64,000 bases of DNA, taken from positions 8,499,001-8,563,000 of the forward strand of contig JAJFZO010000049.1 of the NCBI GenBank assembly GCA_021397835.1, read 5' to 3'. Within the stretch, counting starts at the first letter, position 1. Every line of letters starts with the position of its first letter. Under the pieces are notes generated by a model. It saw only the letters and a list, made by a program, of their open reading frames with translations. It was not told where the DNA came from and did not search any database. The translations under genes and the position numbers were made by a program. Of the stretch, positions 1 to 12,726 are shown piece after piece. Source of the stretch: Moringa oleifera. Taxonomy: Eukaryota > Streptophyta > Magnoliopsida > Brassicales > Moringaceae.

Positions 1-940
1 ATTTCACATTAAAAATTTAAAAAAATATATAAATTTCAAACAAATACAATTTGAATATCCTGTGATGTAATTAATCTTAATCTTAAAATTTTAATTCTAA
101 ACAAGGACATAACAACACCAAGATATTATTTAATAATCTTAAAAACAACCTCTGGCCCTGTAAGGTGTAGAATTAGTTGACTGTAAACAGAATTTTCAGA
201 ATTAAAATTGCTGCATTGATTTGTATTGCCTCTCATATTGATTTGTATTGCTTCTCATGTAAAGGTGGCAATTTTTAATGCTTTAAGAATTGCCTCTGGA
301 AGAATTGGTTACCAGGTTCGTATGTAACATTCAAGCCTCAGTGTGAAATCATAAGAAATTCTTTCAAATTAGTTCTCCAATATTTGCGCTTGCACAGATC
401 GTATGTCATCTCTAGTATCAGAGTATGCAACTTTGGTGGGCAGACTAACAATGGGATAATCCTAGACCTATTTTTATGAGCATTTACAACTTCTCATTCC
501 CTTATCTTTCCCATGGTTTTTCACTCTTGTGAAACACATGCTGATTTCCATGAAAAAAGATAGAAGGTATTCTCATGCAAAAAGCATAATGGTGTTTATT
601 TCCATCAGTTTGCTTATGCAGAAATTAACCGGAGGCATCTTGCTGGTAAGAAACAAGTATTAAATTGTCATTTACAGTGCAGAGATTTCCTCGTATCACT
701 AGAGTTGAAATCTTTGGTCCTCCATTTATCCTTCCAATCTTTATAAAGGATGGAGGCACGCAAAAGCCTTCAAAATAACACAAATTATTACAAATCATAC
801 CAAAATAAACCACTCATGTTTTGTTACATGCAACCATTTTTATCTTTTTCCAAGGAGCAGGCCTGAAACATTTCCCACATCTGTTCACTTGTACCAGATA
901 AACAGATGTAATTAACAAAAGCATGTACATGAGTGGTAGG
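1..940. other. 3' flank of NAR1, no gene seen
   Basis: This stretch lies downstream of the NAR1 stop codon. I see no splice-bounded coding exon on either strand. The longest open frame (625–813, minus) has no recognisable motif and no good splice sites. The proximal part probably includes the NAR1 3' UTR. Confidence 0.4.
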
Positions 941-944
941 CAAC

Positions 945-950
945 TTTATT
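945..950 (-). terminator. candidate polyadenylation signal of NAR1
   Basis: On the minus strand these bases read AATAAA, about 320 bp past the NAR1 stop codon. That is a plausible distance for a plant near-upstream element. Plant poly(A) signals are degenerate, so this is only a candidate. Confidence 0.3.
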
Positions 951-1272
951 TGAACCCTTCAAAATCCCCCACCCAGACCAAAAAGGAGGGGAAATTTGCA
1001 TTATTGCGGATTATGCAAACATGCTGTCATTCTTTTCCTTCTACCTACCAAGATTGTAACATAGAGCATATACACAGGTGCTAAAGTGATATACTAAATG
1101 ATTTGCTTACTCTATCAAAATTGGCCTCCTCTGTGGACACAATCTCTTCAACAGATTGACTAGCCATGACATGTCATCTCTGAAATTCTTACCAGAGTTG
1201 GGGAGCAATGGGGCCCAGGAGATAAAATTCAGGGCAGATCATAGAGGATTGGTGGGAGGGATGGCGAAGTTT

Positions 1273-4200
1273 CTACCAATTGTGCAACTGGGCAGTGATA
1301 CTTTTTACCACAGGATGGTACTCTGTGTGCAAGTGCTTTCTAGCCTTCTCTGAACCAGGTTGCCCAAGCCACTCATTGTATAAACTCTTCACAAGAGGAT
1401 TCTCAAAAGGATCAGCTACCAAAACCTATATATTATTAAGAGAAGGGAAAAAAAAAAAAAAAACACAAGTTACATGAGACCTTGAACACTGGATTAATTC
1501 TAGTTCACATAATGAGAAAGGATTTAAAGGGGAAAAACCTAAGAAAGGAAAAGAAAATTATTTATGGCACAAGCAAAATGAGGTATCCCATAAAGCTCCA
1601 AAGAGCAACGGACAAAGCACACTTTGACCATTTGAACATCAAAATAATTCTTGATTGTTTAAATTGCTGCCTACACTATAATGAAATTTATGATTCCATT
1701 TCCTTAAACAACTAACAAGTTTCACATTTGAGAAATTTATAAATTATTAATGTAAAATGCACCGCAGATGGAATGTTGTCAGACAAACAATAATTATAGG
1801 AATTCAAAGCTAAAGATTACAAGTTATTCTAATTATATTATACAACAAAACATAAATTGAGATCAGCACTCACGTTTTCTATATAAGCAGCCTCTAACAA
1901 CTGAATCAAATCTTTTGGAGATTGTCCTGGCTTTGGCTTGATTTGACCTCCACCATTCAAGCAACCTGTTTCATAATAAAAAAAAATTCCAGTTCATGAG
2001 ACCTAGATTAATAAAAATGACAAGTGACACTATCAAGCCCATATCCAACATCTGGAGACTACTCATGAACAAATATATTGCAAAATCATTAAAGAAGAGA
2101 ATTAACCAACTACCAGAGGGGCATGCCATGACCTCCACAAAATGGTAATCACATTTTTGCATCTTGACTTTCCTCACGATATTTTGCAGGTTTTGGAAGC
2201 CATAACAGAGTGCAAATTTCAACACAGTTTTTCCCTCAACCTACATCAAAATATGGCACAAGATGTTACCACGTGAGAAGCAGCATGAGTACACAAAAGT
2301 ATGCCTCCAACAACATTTCTGTTTCCAGGCAGTAATGTTATTCCATTAGGATGTACAAATATGCAACACAGGTACCAAGCCATGTTAGTCTTATTTATAT
2401 TATTTTCTACCCATTTTCAAAATAAAAGAATGGGACAAAGATCTTTTTAAAACTCTACTGTCTGTCTCCTGTTGATCAGTCAAGAATACTACTATCAGCA
2501 TATATTTATTTTTAATGGGAAATTTCAACTTGCCAAGTGTGTAACTAGAATGAAAAATAGAACTTACTTCTAGAGTCACTTCTCGAAAATCAGAATTTCT
2601 TATAGTTCTAAATTCCAGAGGCCCGGCGAGTTCCTTTCCAAAAAGCATTTTCGCAGCATATCTAAATATTGTTTCTCCATAACCTCCAGAGCTTCCAGCA
2701 ACTCCATAAAGATGCTCTTCTTCATCGACGTTTGTCAAACTGCTTACACAGAGAAAAGAAAATGTCAGCTCCCAGGATAGAGATGCAACATTTTTCTTTC
2801 TGATTTTGCAGCTCCTTCACATGCAGGAGTAGTAAAAGAATCAGGGTGATTCTCACATTCTATCAAGAGGGGCGTCTTCCAAGGCTTTGAAATCCACTGC
2901 TTTCAGCTGCAGAAAGTCATCCGAAAAAACAACCAAATACACATTATTATATAGAAACATAAAGACAATAAGAAAGAGAATGCTAACTAGACTTGCTGCC
3001 AACAGAAACCTCGGTCTTAAATCTTACCTGGATCAAATCTAAAACTTCGCCAGACGTCAATACTGAATCTACCTCCACCATCCTAAGACCTTCATTCTCA
3101 TTTTTCCCATCTTGAGATTCCACTTGAAAAACAAAGTCATCCCTAGCAGCTTCAAGCTTTTTATCATAACAGGGCATCACAGTCACATGGTAAATGTCAT
3201 CTGGCCTATTAAACAAATATTTAACAATCAAATTTGAGAAGCATACAAAAAGAGAATAAAGCAAGCCTAATTTCCTACCATTTCAATGAAAGATAGTGAA
3301 CTATGAGATACATAAGAAATCAACTAGGTTCAGTCTGAATTAAGTTTAACAGGAAAAGATACCACACAAGAAAAGAAACAGAGGTAGAACTTTTACCTAC
3401 CAGAGCAATCTTTCCTTGTTAACAGGCAGAAATCACCAATATTACTATGTTACTTAATTAAACACAAAAGAGTGTCATACGACTAGACATACTAAAATGA
3501 TCTCAAAGCTTTTTCCTTCTTTTGTTTCTTTCAGTTTCCTCTTTCCTTAGAGTTAAGGGAGGAGGATCATCTATATAATGAAATAGCTTTCATGAACCTT
3601 CCCTTATTTTCTTGTTTTCTTTTTTTGTTTTTTTGTGGGTGTGTTTCTTTCTGATAAGAGATATGCAAGATAAAAAACTGGGAAGGGGAATAACTTCGCT
3701 TTATATATATATATATATATATATTTTCCCCCTTTTGGCACATAGGAAAGAGAGATTGGAACAAAGACACACTTTACACAGTTTGTAACCATTCAAACTG
3801 ATTGTATATTATCCCAAGATGTATAATTATGCCCAACTATGGATAGAATACAAAGCAAACAATACAATACACTCCTCAACTTTAAATGCAAAGTTCCATT
3901 GATAGTTTAATCTCACTGTAAGGGTGCCTAATATCATTAGAGCCCAGGTTACGTGGTTTTTTGTAATCATGTATTTCCCAGAACATTTATGTTGCACATT
4001 GGAAAGATGATCAAATTTGACTCTTTGTGGTCAGAGTTTTGAATGGCGGATTACCTGAGACCCATCGTTTGACATAGATGGTTCTTAATGGTCACCCCAA
4101 TTGCTTGCTGGGGGCTCTTAACAGATGATATGTATGGAAGAATGTAGGACCCAAGTTGCTTCTCAGCATAACATATCCAACCTGATACCAGAAAGTTCAC

Positions 4201-5853
4201 AAACAAAACATTTTAATCTAGGTAAATGAGTGTCGCACACATATAGGAGTGTTTTTGAACTTCAATGAAAGGGTGTTGCCTGACTAGCTTACATACCTGG
4301 ACATGATGATGAAAGCATTGGCAATGATACTTTAGACTTTTCAGAATCATGTGCTTGGCTTTGTCTATACCGATTAATAAACTCATTACACGATTCAATA
4401 AGTGTTAAGTCTCTACTGCAACTTGTATCCAGTACAGCTTTAACTCCCAGGGACTTCAAAAATGTAGTGAGTTTCTTAAAAACCTGAAAATCAGAGACCT
4501 CTATCAAGAAAGCATTCACATACATGCAAATAACAATTGACTGACTTTTGAAGGCAATTATTAATCATTTCTTCAGATGGTAATTAAAAGAGCTTGAAGA
4601 CAATTTTTATTGTTTTAAAGCTTATTGTAATTCTTGCACATGTCAAAAAGTCCATTGAAAATTTATGGTTGCAAGTCTCACCTCAACCGTAGAAATACCA
4701 AAATGAACAGCAAGGGAAGCTCTTGACTGGGGTGAAAGGGAGACAATAACTGCCTTCCCTCTATTGAGATTAGAAAGAAATTCATCCAAACTTTGCTTCT
4801 CAAGCATTACCGTTTCTGCCGACGTTATGCATCCACTGCATGGTCACAAAAAATAGGAAACAATATGCTTTTTCATATTGGCATCCATGAACAGAACTAC
4901 TGCTTAAAAGGCACCTAATCCAATCTGCGATCAGTGCTAAGATTTCATGCTCAGGTTCTATAGATCCACAGATATAATACTTATTCCTACTCAAAGACCG
5001 GGTAATTTGAATAAGCACATGCAGATAGAGACTATGTGCACAGACATCAAAACACATAAGCAAGCCAGAATATGTACATGTACTGCAGGAAAGAGAGATT
5101 ACCTGCATGCTAAGCAATCCTTTAGAGAAATTTTTACTGGTTCAGTTTGTTTGATTGGAGTTGAAACCTTGAACCAAAAAGTTGCCATTATTAAAATTAT
5201 CTAGCAACAAAACTAATAATTTTCTTGAAGGAAAAAAAAAAAAGAGAGAAAGACTACTTATAGCACAGTTTTGCCCAAACTACAACAGAAATAAACTCCT
5301 CCACAAATTGGATGGCATGCATGAAGTAAATTTCGCAAAACCAAAAACTTAATGAAAATAATTAGGAACCAAAAACTACACATTTAGCACTACTGTCAAT
5401 CGAATTCACTTGAATGTTCCTAATAAGTAGCAGAAACTAAAATAAATTCAACTAATGAAATTTTTTGCAATTTGAGATACAATTTAAAGGGGAAAAAAAA
5501 ACAAAGCCAATTAATCTTGCAGTGCTAGGCCAGCACCACAAACATCACAAACAGCTTTAAAAAAAAAATCCACACAGCCATATCCCGAAACTCGAAATTT
5601 AGCACAAGAATTTGGAATCCAATTCCTGGAGAATCACATAAGAGAGTCAACAATCTTAAATTTAATCAATTTGAATGTTAAAAAGTGAAAACTAATTGAA
5701 AACATAAGGGGAAAATAACTAGTTTACCTCAGCTCTATCGGGCTTTTTAGCGGTGGCTTTAATCCCCTTAAGAGAGACCACGCAAGCTTGAGACGGTGCT
5801 ATGAAATCGCTGAGATCCCCAATCCTCAGCGTTGGCGAGAATTTTTCCGACAT
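1273..5853 (-). CDS. NAR1: NAR1 (iron-hydrogenase-like cytosolic Fe–S assembly factor), 11 exons, 476 aa
   Basis: NAR1 is the cytosolic protein that passes Fe–S clusters from the CIA scaffold to the targeting complex. Exons read on the minus strand: 5853–5728, 5167–5103, 4835–4682, 4483–4297, 4181–4055, 3205–3028, 2906–2857, 2739–2568, 2240–2114, 1965–1874 and 1425–1273. Every intron is GT–AG and the 1,431-nt CDS stays in frame. The protein begins [20 protein letters not shown] and ends SITAQLHNW. The N-terminal cluster cysteines are C24, C60, C63 and C66 (KDCLACSGC). The H-domain cysteines are C176 (SSCPG), C232 (MPCYDKK), C393 and C397 (ACPSGCLNGGG). Length matches the ~474 aa I recall for the Arabidopsis protein (GOLLUM). 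No hydrogenase activity is expected in this family. The start is the first ATG and matches the conserved plant N-terminus. I see no break or missing residue, so it is probably functional. Confidence 0.96.
3702..3724. repeat. (TA)n microsatellite in NAR1 intron 5
   Basis: About eleven TA units lie in the 849-bp intron between NAR1 exons 5 and 6. They are a likely length polymorphism and should not affect splicing, being more than 300 bp from either splice site. Confidence 0.85.
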
Positions 5854-6350
5854 ATTTCCTTTATTTAATCACACACGAACAAACAAGATTAACACCACAA
5901 TCAGATTATTTAATGGAAAAAAAAAAAGAATCGAATACTAGGGTTATTCTGCTTTAGTTGAAGTTCGGAGACAGAAAAAGGAGAGAGGTGAGGCAAACCA
6001 ACACGCAAAAGTCAGTGAGTTTACCAGAATCAAGGAGCGGTGTCTGTGGAAGTTTGGTTCCGTGCAGCACGACACAGCAAAATCGAAGAACACAGGAAGT
6101 GATGGAATCCAGAGGTTTTGTACAACAAAAAAAGTCAAATGGTTAGAGTCGGTAATCTTTTTCTTGTCAGCCAATCAGACGCGAGATGGCTCTGTGAGTT
6201 CCATGACACTACCCTCATGTTCACAATTCTCGAAGTTTAAGGCACGTGTCAACCACGAGTCAGGATTAGGGTCAACCAGTGCGTTTGGCGGCTTGGCCGT
6301 GGCTGAAAGATAAAGCTTTATAAGTAGACAAGGAAGAAGAAGAAGAAGAG
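5854..6350 (-). promoter_or_regulatory. NAR1 5' leader and upstream region
   Basis: This segment is less A+T-rich than the spacer beyond it and lies directly upstream of the NAR1 ATG. A perfect G-box core (CACGTG) is at 6243–6248. A purine-rich GAA tract at about 6,331–6,355 follows a plus-strand TTTATAAG, so a divergent transcript is possible. The short open frames on both strands here have no recognisable protein motif. Confidence 0.4.
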
Positions 6351-9300
6351 GAAGAACAAAGAGCAGAACTCAGAGTTAAACATGCTATGGGTGGTCTCTG
6401 CAACAATTAACTGCAGTTCTCTACTACAAGCAAAATCCTCAGCTGAAAAATAAATTGCAAAAAAAAAAGAAAAAGTGGAAAAGGGAAGAAGCAGAAAGTA
6501 ATATTTGGTATGTTGGTGATTCCCTGAATTAAAAGATATAAAGCTCATATTTTCAAGTTTTAATTTAATGATAAGACAAATTTTATAACATTGAAGATAG
6601 TAAGTACATGAGTCCATCAACTTTTTATGCGGAAAATTTATTTGTACAATTGGAAAGAAAAATTGGATTTTTGTTTTTCAAGTTGAAGGAATCAAAAATT
6701 TTAGGTAAGAAATATTTATTTCATTTATTTGTTTCCCGTATAAAATTAGGAACAAAATGTTGAATAATTTGTATTTTTGCTTTAAACAAAATATAGTCTA
6801 AAAGATACAAATTTATTATTTATGCATAATTTTTTTGATATATTAATAAATTATTTTTATTTTTTACTTTTTATGTAAAAATTTAGGTTAAATATGAAAG
6901 ACATACTTTATGTTTTGTATTTCATAATTTTTTTGAAATTTAAAGGTGACAAAAATATTTTTTTTGATATTTGTCCATTTCTCCCACATCTTTGTCTATC
7001 TTACCATCTGTCAAGCTTGTTTTCTTATTTCTATTTTTTCCGTTCGTTCAGATAATATAATGGAAAATTAAAAATTAAAAAAAAATTGGTGGATGTCTTT
7101 ACCTATCTTTGTTCTTTGTTCCTTTTTAATAGAATAAAGGGGAACAATGAAAACTTAAAAAAAAAAAATTGTGGATGTCTTTACCTATCTTTGTTCTTTG
7201 TTCCTTTTTAATAGCATAAAGGAGAACAATAAAAACACTAAACTATAAACACTTCTTTTTGTTTAATTTTGAACTTTATTAAAAATATCATAGAGACTGT
7301 AATAATCATTTAAGAAAAGCATCAAACAATATTTTCAATAGAAACATTTTGTTAAATTAAAACCATAAAAGCATAGTTGAGAAGAAAATAAAGCAAACTC
7401 TTTTTTTCAAATTGTAAACTAAAAAAGAAGTATCATAGAAAGAATTTTGTTGTTGAAAATTTTGTTTTTTGAACAAATAAAGGCCATCAAGTTTATTTAT
7501 AGCAACTAATATTATTTGAAAATATTACGTAGTTAAATGGAGACACGTGATGGTGAGACTTTAAATAAACAAGATGATAATGTGATTTGATTAAGAACCT
7601 GCAAGAAAAAAATATGATCAAAGAGAGATGTCGTTAGGCGATTGGTATATCTTTTAACACTCAAGTCAGTATAAGATTCAATAAAATTTTGGTAGGAAAT
7701 GAATAGCTTAAAAAGATTATACTTGAAGCTTTGTTTATATAGCTAGGTTGATGGATATGTTTGTTATTTTATCATGGGTATAACTCATCTTTGTTTTGGT
7801 AAGTGAGATATCAATTTGTCCTTCATTTATTTTTTTGTCCGCTTAATACTTTTGTGTACCTATTGGCCCTAAGTCATGACAAACTTACATTAACTACGTG
7901 GTTACCCTTCTAACATTTTAACGCATCTCTTATTAATACTTTATTAACCCTCCAACTTTATTGTCTCGCATGGAGCCTAAGTTTATTTATTATGTGCTTA
8001 GGCCTATTATGGAAGTGATGTCATCAAAAGTTCCTTGCTTTTTCAGTTGAAAGAGTTGGTTTGACAAAATTTAGCGCGAAAGAGTAATACAACTGGGTTG
8101 TCACTCTCGGTAGGTTCGTTTATCAGCAAGCACTACTAGGTCTGCTTAGCTTATGGCCTCTTTTTGCTTTCTGGTTGATCCGAAAGGGTTTTGATCCATT
8201 TGCTTGATTGAGAACACAAGTCTACTCGCTGTTGGACTTGTTTACTTACTTCTAAGCTTTGACGAGTTGGCTTGCTTGCGAAGCTCAATGATCGCTTACC
8301 TATGGACCTGTTGTCTTTTTCACATTTTTTTTCATCGATTGACATGCACTTTGTATATTTTTGAGGTATTTATTAACTGTCACCTTATGTGGCTTATTCG
8401 TTTTTCAACGTTTTCTACCTTATAACATTTGATTGATGGCGATTGACTTAGTTTCTTCGATTTTGGAATCACTCCTTTAGATTCCTTGCATCAAATCTTT
8501 TTGAATCTTTTGGTTAGGGATGTGCCACCTGCTAATCTGCTTAAATATCATAAGGTTACTCGATTTTTATGTTAAAAGCTCTTTTTAATTCTTGAGTTCA
8601 CCACAAGTCACATTGGGATAAGATGTCCAAACTTATAAATAGCCTTCACTTCTTTTGTTGCACTTCGTTCTCTATTTACCTTACTTCACCTTTTTTTTTT
8701 CTTGGTAAGACTTCTTCCTTCACTTCTTTATTTTTTTGTCTATTTTTTCTCTTTCATTTAGGAGTTATGTTCTCATTTTTGTATTTCTCCTACCCAACTC
8801 ACCCTTAAAAGTAGTAGATATTTCATCTTAGGGTATTTAGGGACATAGTTATGGCGGAGTTCAACTACTTTCCAATCGATGTCTTCGATAAATTTGTTTG
8901 CCTAAAGACTTCTCTTCCAAGGTTGTTTTATTTTTACGCTTATCCGGGTAGAAGACGTCTAAAGGCCCCCTCTTTACGACTTAGATCATTGGAATAGGAA
9001 GTTTTTTATTTGTGTCCTTATACCTCTATATCTATACTTCTTTTACATGAAATTTAGGAGAAAAAGACAAGAAAATAAAAAAATTAAAGAAAGAAGAACT
9101 AGACAAGTAAGTTGACAAATTGAGTTAGAGTTATTCGGTTTAACTTAGAAGTAAGTAAAATAAGATGGATTTTTATTATTACTCTTTATTTCAGTCCTCT
9201 TGTTTTATTAATTGATCTATATAATGAGTAAAGATATAATTTTTGAGCTATGTATGAAAATTAAGGTTAGAGATTTGTTGAAGACTATAAGAGTACTCAA

Positions 9301-11659
9301 TTTTAAGGGCAATAATTTAAGATGCAATTTTTGTGGGTTTGGATTTTGAATTTATAACACGTAATACTTAAAACTCGTAGATAAGGAGCTAAACTAAATG
9401 ACTGCAAAACAACTTAGCCAAATTAAAAGAAGTGGAAGAATTATGACTTGATTACTAAGGCCAAAAACAAAAGATATTTTACAAAAAATAAAATTTTGAA
9501 AAGTATTAACTTAGTTAGGTTCAAAAGGTAAATTTAGTTTATACTTGAATGATTCATTTTAGTATAAGGAATATGAAATAATATATTAGTTGTGCATTAA
9601 AAAAACTTGAGTATAAGAATAAGAATTAAGTAAAATAAAATGAAGATAGGTAAACAAGAATTCAACTTAGGCTTATCTATCATCCATGATTATACTTGCA
9701 AATGTCATAATAGTATATCTTACATACTTATAAAATAATGACAAGGTGAGAAAAGACAAAGAGGAGGAAGTTTACATAGAGGCTAAAACTTTTAAAATTA
9801 CAACAAGTAAGTATAAGAAAATTATATGGTTATATGTGTAAAAAGATATTGTATCTTTGAGTTCTACAATGGATTAGTGTCTTGAATTGCTGATTGAACT
9901 ATTAAAAGTATGTTGAGTTTGCTGGATGATGACACTTGCATAACTAAATAAAAAAAAAAAGGTAAATGAGTTGTGACTCACTTGATAAGCTATGTAATTC
10001 CATATGTAACGTAGATACTCCATTGACCAAAGGTCAATGATATGGAATCACTTTCTTTGGTCATGAGCTTATGATATAAAAAATATACAAATATGATTAT
10101 GATCTTACGGACAATATGTTCACAGTAAATTTTCAAGGCATTTGCTTATCTTGTTGGCCATAACATAAAATTTAAAAAAAAAAAATTGCCTATCACTTGC
10201 ATATGTTTGTTTAGACTTGATCTTTGATAGGTAAAACTAACATGTTTAGTAATAACTTGTGGTTTGAATAATATGCTTAGCATGATTTATTGTTTTTGTA
10301 TGTTTAAACTTATTGAGCTGTGACTCACTAAATCATAAACAAACTTTGAGATTAATAGAGTTATAAAGCTAAGTCCTTAATAAACCTTGAAAACCATATA
10401 AAGCATGGGTCAAGGGCCTATCCTTTTCTATATTCTTTCCTCTTGAGCATTTTTCTATACTTAGTACTAATGGAGAATTTTGTATTTATGTATATATAGC
10501 AAAACGATTAAGACATGTAACATAAAAGGAGATTTCTTAGGTTTTGTAAGCCAACTTACTGGTATACTATATGAGTGTTGACTTCCCTCATATGAAACAT
10601 GTTTTAAATACCATATGTTCACGGTATCTGTGTGAAAAAAAAAATGATAGTCCTCTGCAATGATATGATATGATATGACATGATGTGATTTGTTAGATAC
10701 TATATACATAAAAAAATAAATTAGGTTCTTTTTAGTACCAATCCCCTAGAAGCTAATGATTTGGGTAGCATGAAACTGTTGAGGTTAAGGATCCCTTGGA
10801 TAGTTTAAGAGCTAACCATGTTGGTTATATCATATAACCCCTACATGCTCTTCCTCAGTGAAATGAAGAGCAAAAGTTCTTCTATAGAGAAACTACATAT
10901 TCGTCTAGCATTTGATGGTTGCTTTATTGTGGACAATGAATGTAAAGGTGGATTTGCTTTATTATGGAAGGTAAAAGCTTATATCCATCAAAAGTTTTTC
11001 CTCTTTTCATATTGATGCATTGATATGTATGAACCCTACATAACCCATTTAGAGATTCACAAGTATCTATAGGAACCCAATCACCCACCTGTGAGAGCAA
11101 ACTTGGGATACTCTCCGCGCTCCATACTTTCAGTCATCCACATAGAATAGCATATATGCCAAACAACCTTGGAGAGGAAAGGATACGATGGTCTTATCTA
11201 TCACACAACATATGTAATATAGAATTTCGATGAAATTTATAGATCATTTTTCATAAATAAAAAAATGATGTTGTAATTCACATATCTTCGAGCATATTCT
11301 CTAGAAATAAGAAAAAGATCCATGATTATCTACTCTACTTTGAGACACCATAGGGATCTAAGATGAAGAACAAATGCAAAAATAAGGGGAAAAAATGTTA
11401 ATATCCTCTCAATTAACTATATCTTTTTATTACGTGAGTACTTGAGATTTAAATGATTAGTCTTTCATAAATCAAAAATTAATTTGTCACTTTTTGAATA
11501 AGTAATATAGATAAATATAAAAATTTTATTTAAATTTTATCTAGATAAAATATTAAAAATTGTTTATCCAACCTAAATTGTTATGTTCTTTCCACTATAA
11601 AATAAAACTTGTGTTTTGATTTTTTAAAAAAATCATAAATAAATTTGAGCTTTTTTCTA
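6351..11659. other. long A+T-rich spacer, no gene recognised
   Basis: Homopolymer runs and short open frames dominate. Parts of 7.8–9.0 kb and 9.9–11.1 kb are more mixed in composition and contain a TATAAATA box near 8,633, in the style of a retrotransposon LTR. I found no matching second LTR, primer-binding site or gag/pol frame. A (TATGA)n-like run lies near 10,661–10,690. Confidence 0.4.
7084..7239. repeat. 82-bp tandem duplication, two copies
   Basis: The segment starting near 7,084 is repeated about 82 bp downstream with only a few substitutions. Both copies carry GGATGTCTTTACCTATC followed by GTTCTTTGTTCC. This looks like a recent local duplication in noncoding DNA. Confidence 0.85.
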
Positions 11660-11662
11660 TAA

Positions 11663-12723
11663 GACCATCTCCAACGAGACAGCAAAACGGCAATTTGCCG
11701 TCAAAATTATGGTGAAACCGTCTCCAACGAGACGGTAAATTAGGTTCACCAATTTGGTGCAGCTACAGTACTGCACCAAATTTGGTGCAGTACTGTAGCT
11801 GCACCAAATTGGTGAAATATTAAAATATATATTTTTTTTATAAATTATTTTTTAAAGGTTTTAAATCAAATATATTTTTGATTAATAATTTAATAAATAT
11901 ATGATATTACTAGAAAAAATTATACCATTAAGAATATCTCATCAAGATCTTCAAAATAAGACCAATATTCAATATATAATTTTGTTTTATTTAAATTATT
12001 ATTAATAATAATTTATTTAATTAATAATAAAATTATATATACTATTAATATTATTATTTAAAAATATATGAAAATTTAAAATAATTTATAATTTATGATG
12101 TAATTTAAATTTTTGCATGAATATGATAAAAATAAATTTTTTTCAATTGATAACACAGTAGAATAAATATAACAACACATTAACGATTACAACTTAAACT
12201 GAAATTACAACATTAATTAAAATTAAAATACTTTAACAATAATAAACTAACCTTAAAACTATTTAAAATGTGGAAAAGTCATCTTCACTTTCTCCTACAC
12301 ATTAACGATTTGAATCATGGAGGTAAAATTACTCTATCAAAAAATTATATATTATCGTAAAAATATAAGTAACTCATAAAAATAATTAAGTTAAAATTAC
12401 GGTAAAAATATTTTTATAAAATTTAATTGATAAATTATTAATTTTAAAATTACTAAAAATTATAATTTATTATATAATATTAATTTTTAAAAAATATATA
12501 AATAAAAATAAAAATTTTAAATTATATTAATTATTTTAAAAATATTTATAAATTAATTAATACTTATAAATATTTTTATTAAAAATTATTAAAATAATAT
12601 TATAACATCAATTTGCTGTCAATGGGTTGGAGATGAAAAAAATTTAGTGTTAGAATATTTTAAAAAGATTCTTTTTTAACACCAAATTGGTGTTAAATTT
12701 GGTGTTTTGGGTTGGAGATGGTC
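11663..12723. mobile_element. PIF/Harbinger-type MITE, 1,061 bp
   Basis: The left end reads GACCATCTCCAAC and the right end GTTGGAGATGGTC, a perfect 13-bp terminal inverted repeat. Both ends are flanked by TAA (11,660–11,662 and 12,724–12,726), the 3-bp target duplication typical of PIF/Harbinger insertions. The interior is extremely A+T-rich and has no coding capacity, so the element is non-autonomous. Second copies of the terminal motif lie inside each end: TCTCCAACGAGAC near 11,720 and GGGTTGGAGATG at 12,624–12,635. This suggests a nested or end-duplicated element. The Harbinger relic at 29.3–32.8 kb is the same superfamily, but no direct link can be shown. Confidence 0.85.
11745..11816. 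repeat. perfect 72-bp palindrome inside the MITE
   Basis: Bases 11,745–11,780 are followed directly by their exact reverse complement at 11,781–11,816, with no spacer. Each 36-base arm contains GGTGCAGCTACAGTACTGC. The sequence could extrude as a cruciform, or fold into a very stable RNA hairpin if transcribed. Confidence 0.93.
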
Positions 12724-12726
12724 TAA

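Noticed and set aside
6383..6457. Short plus-strand frame (24 codons) after a TTTATAAG box opposite NAR1
   Set aside because: Too short, with no motif; a divergent noncoding transcript is possible but the coding claim cannot be supported.
7800..11100. LTR-like sequence with TATAAATA (8,633) and repeated TGTGACTCAC motifs
   Set aside because: I found no second LTR, primer-binding site, polypurine tract or gag/pol wording, so a solo LTR is possible but unsupported.
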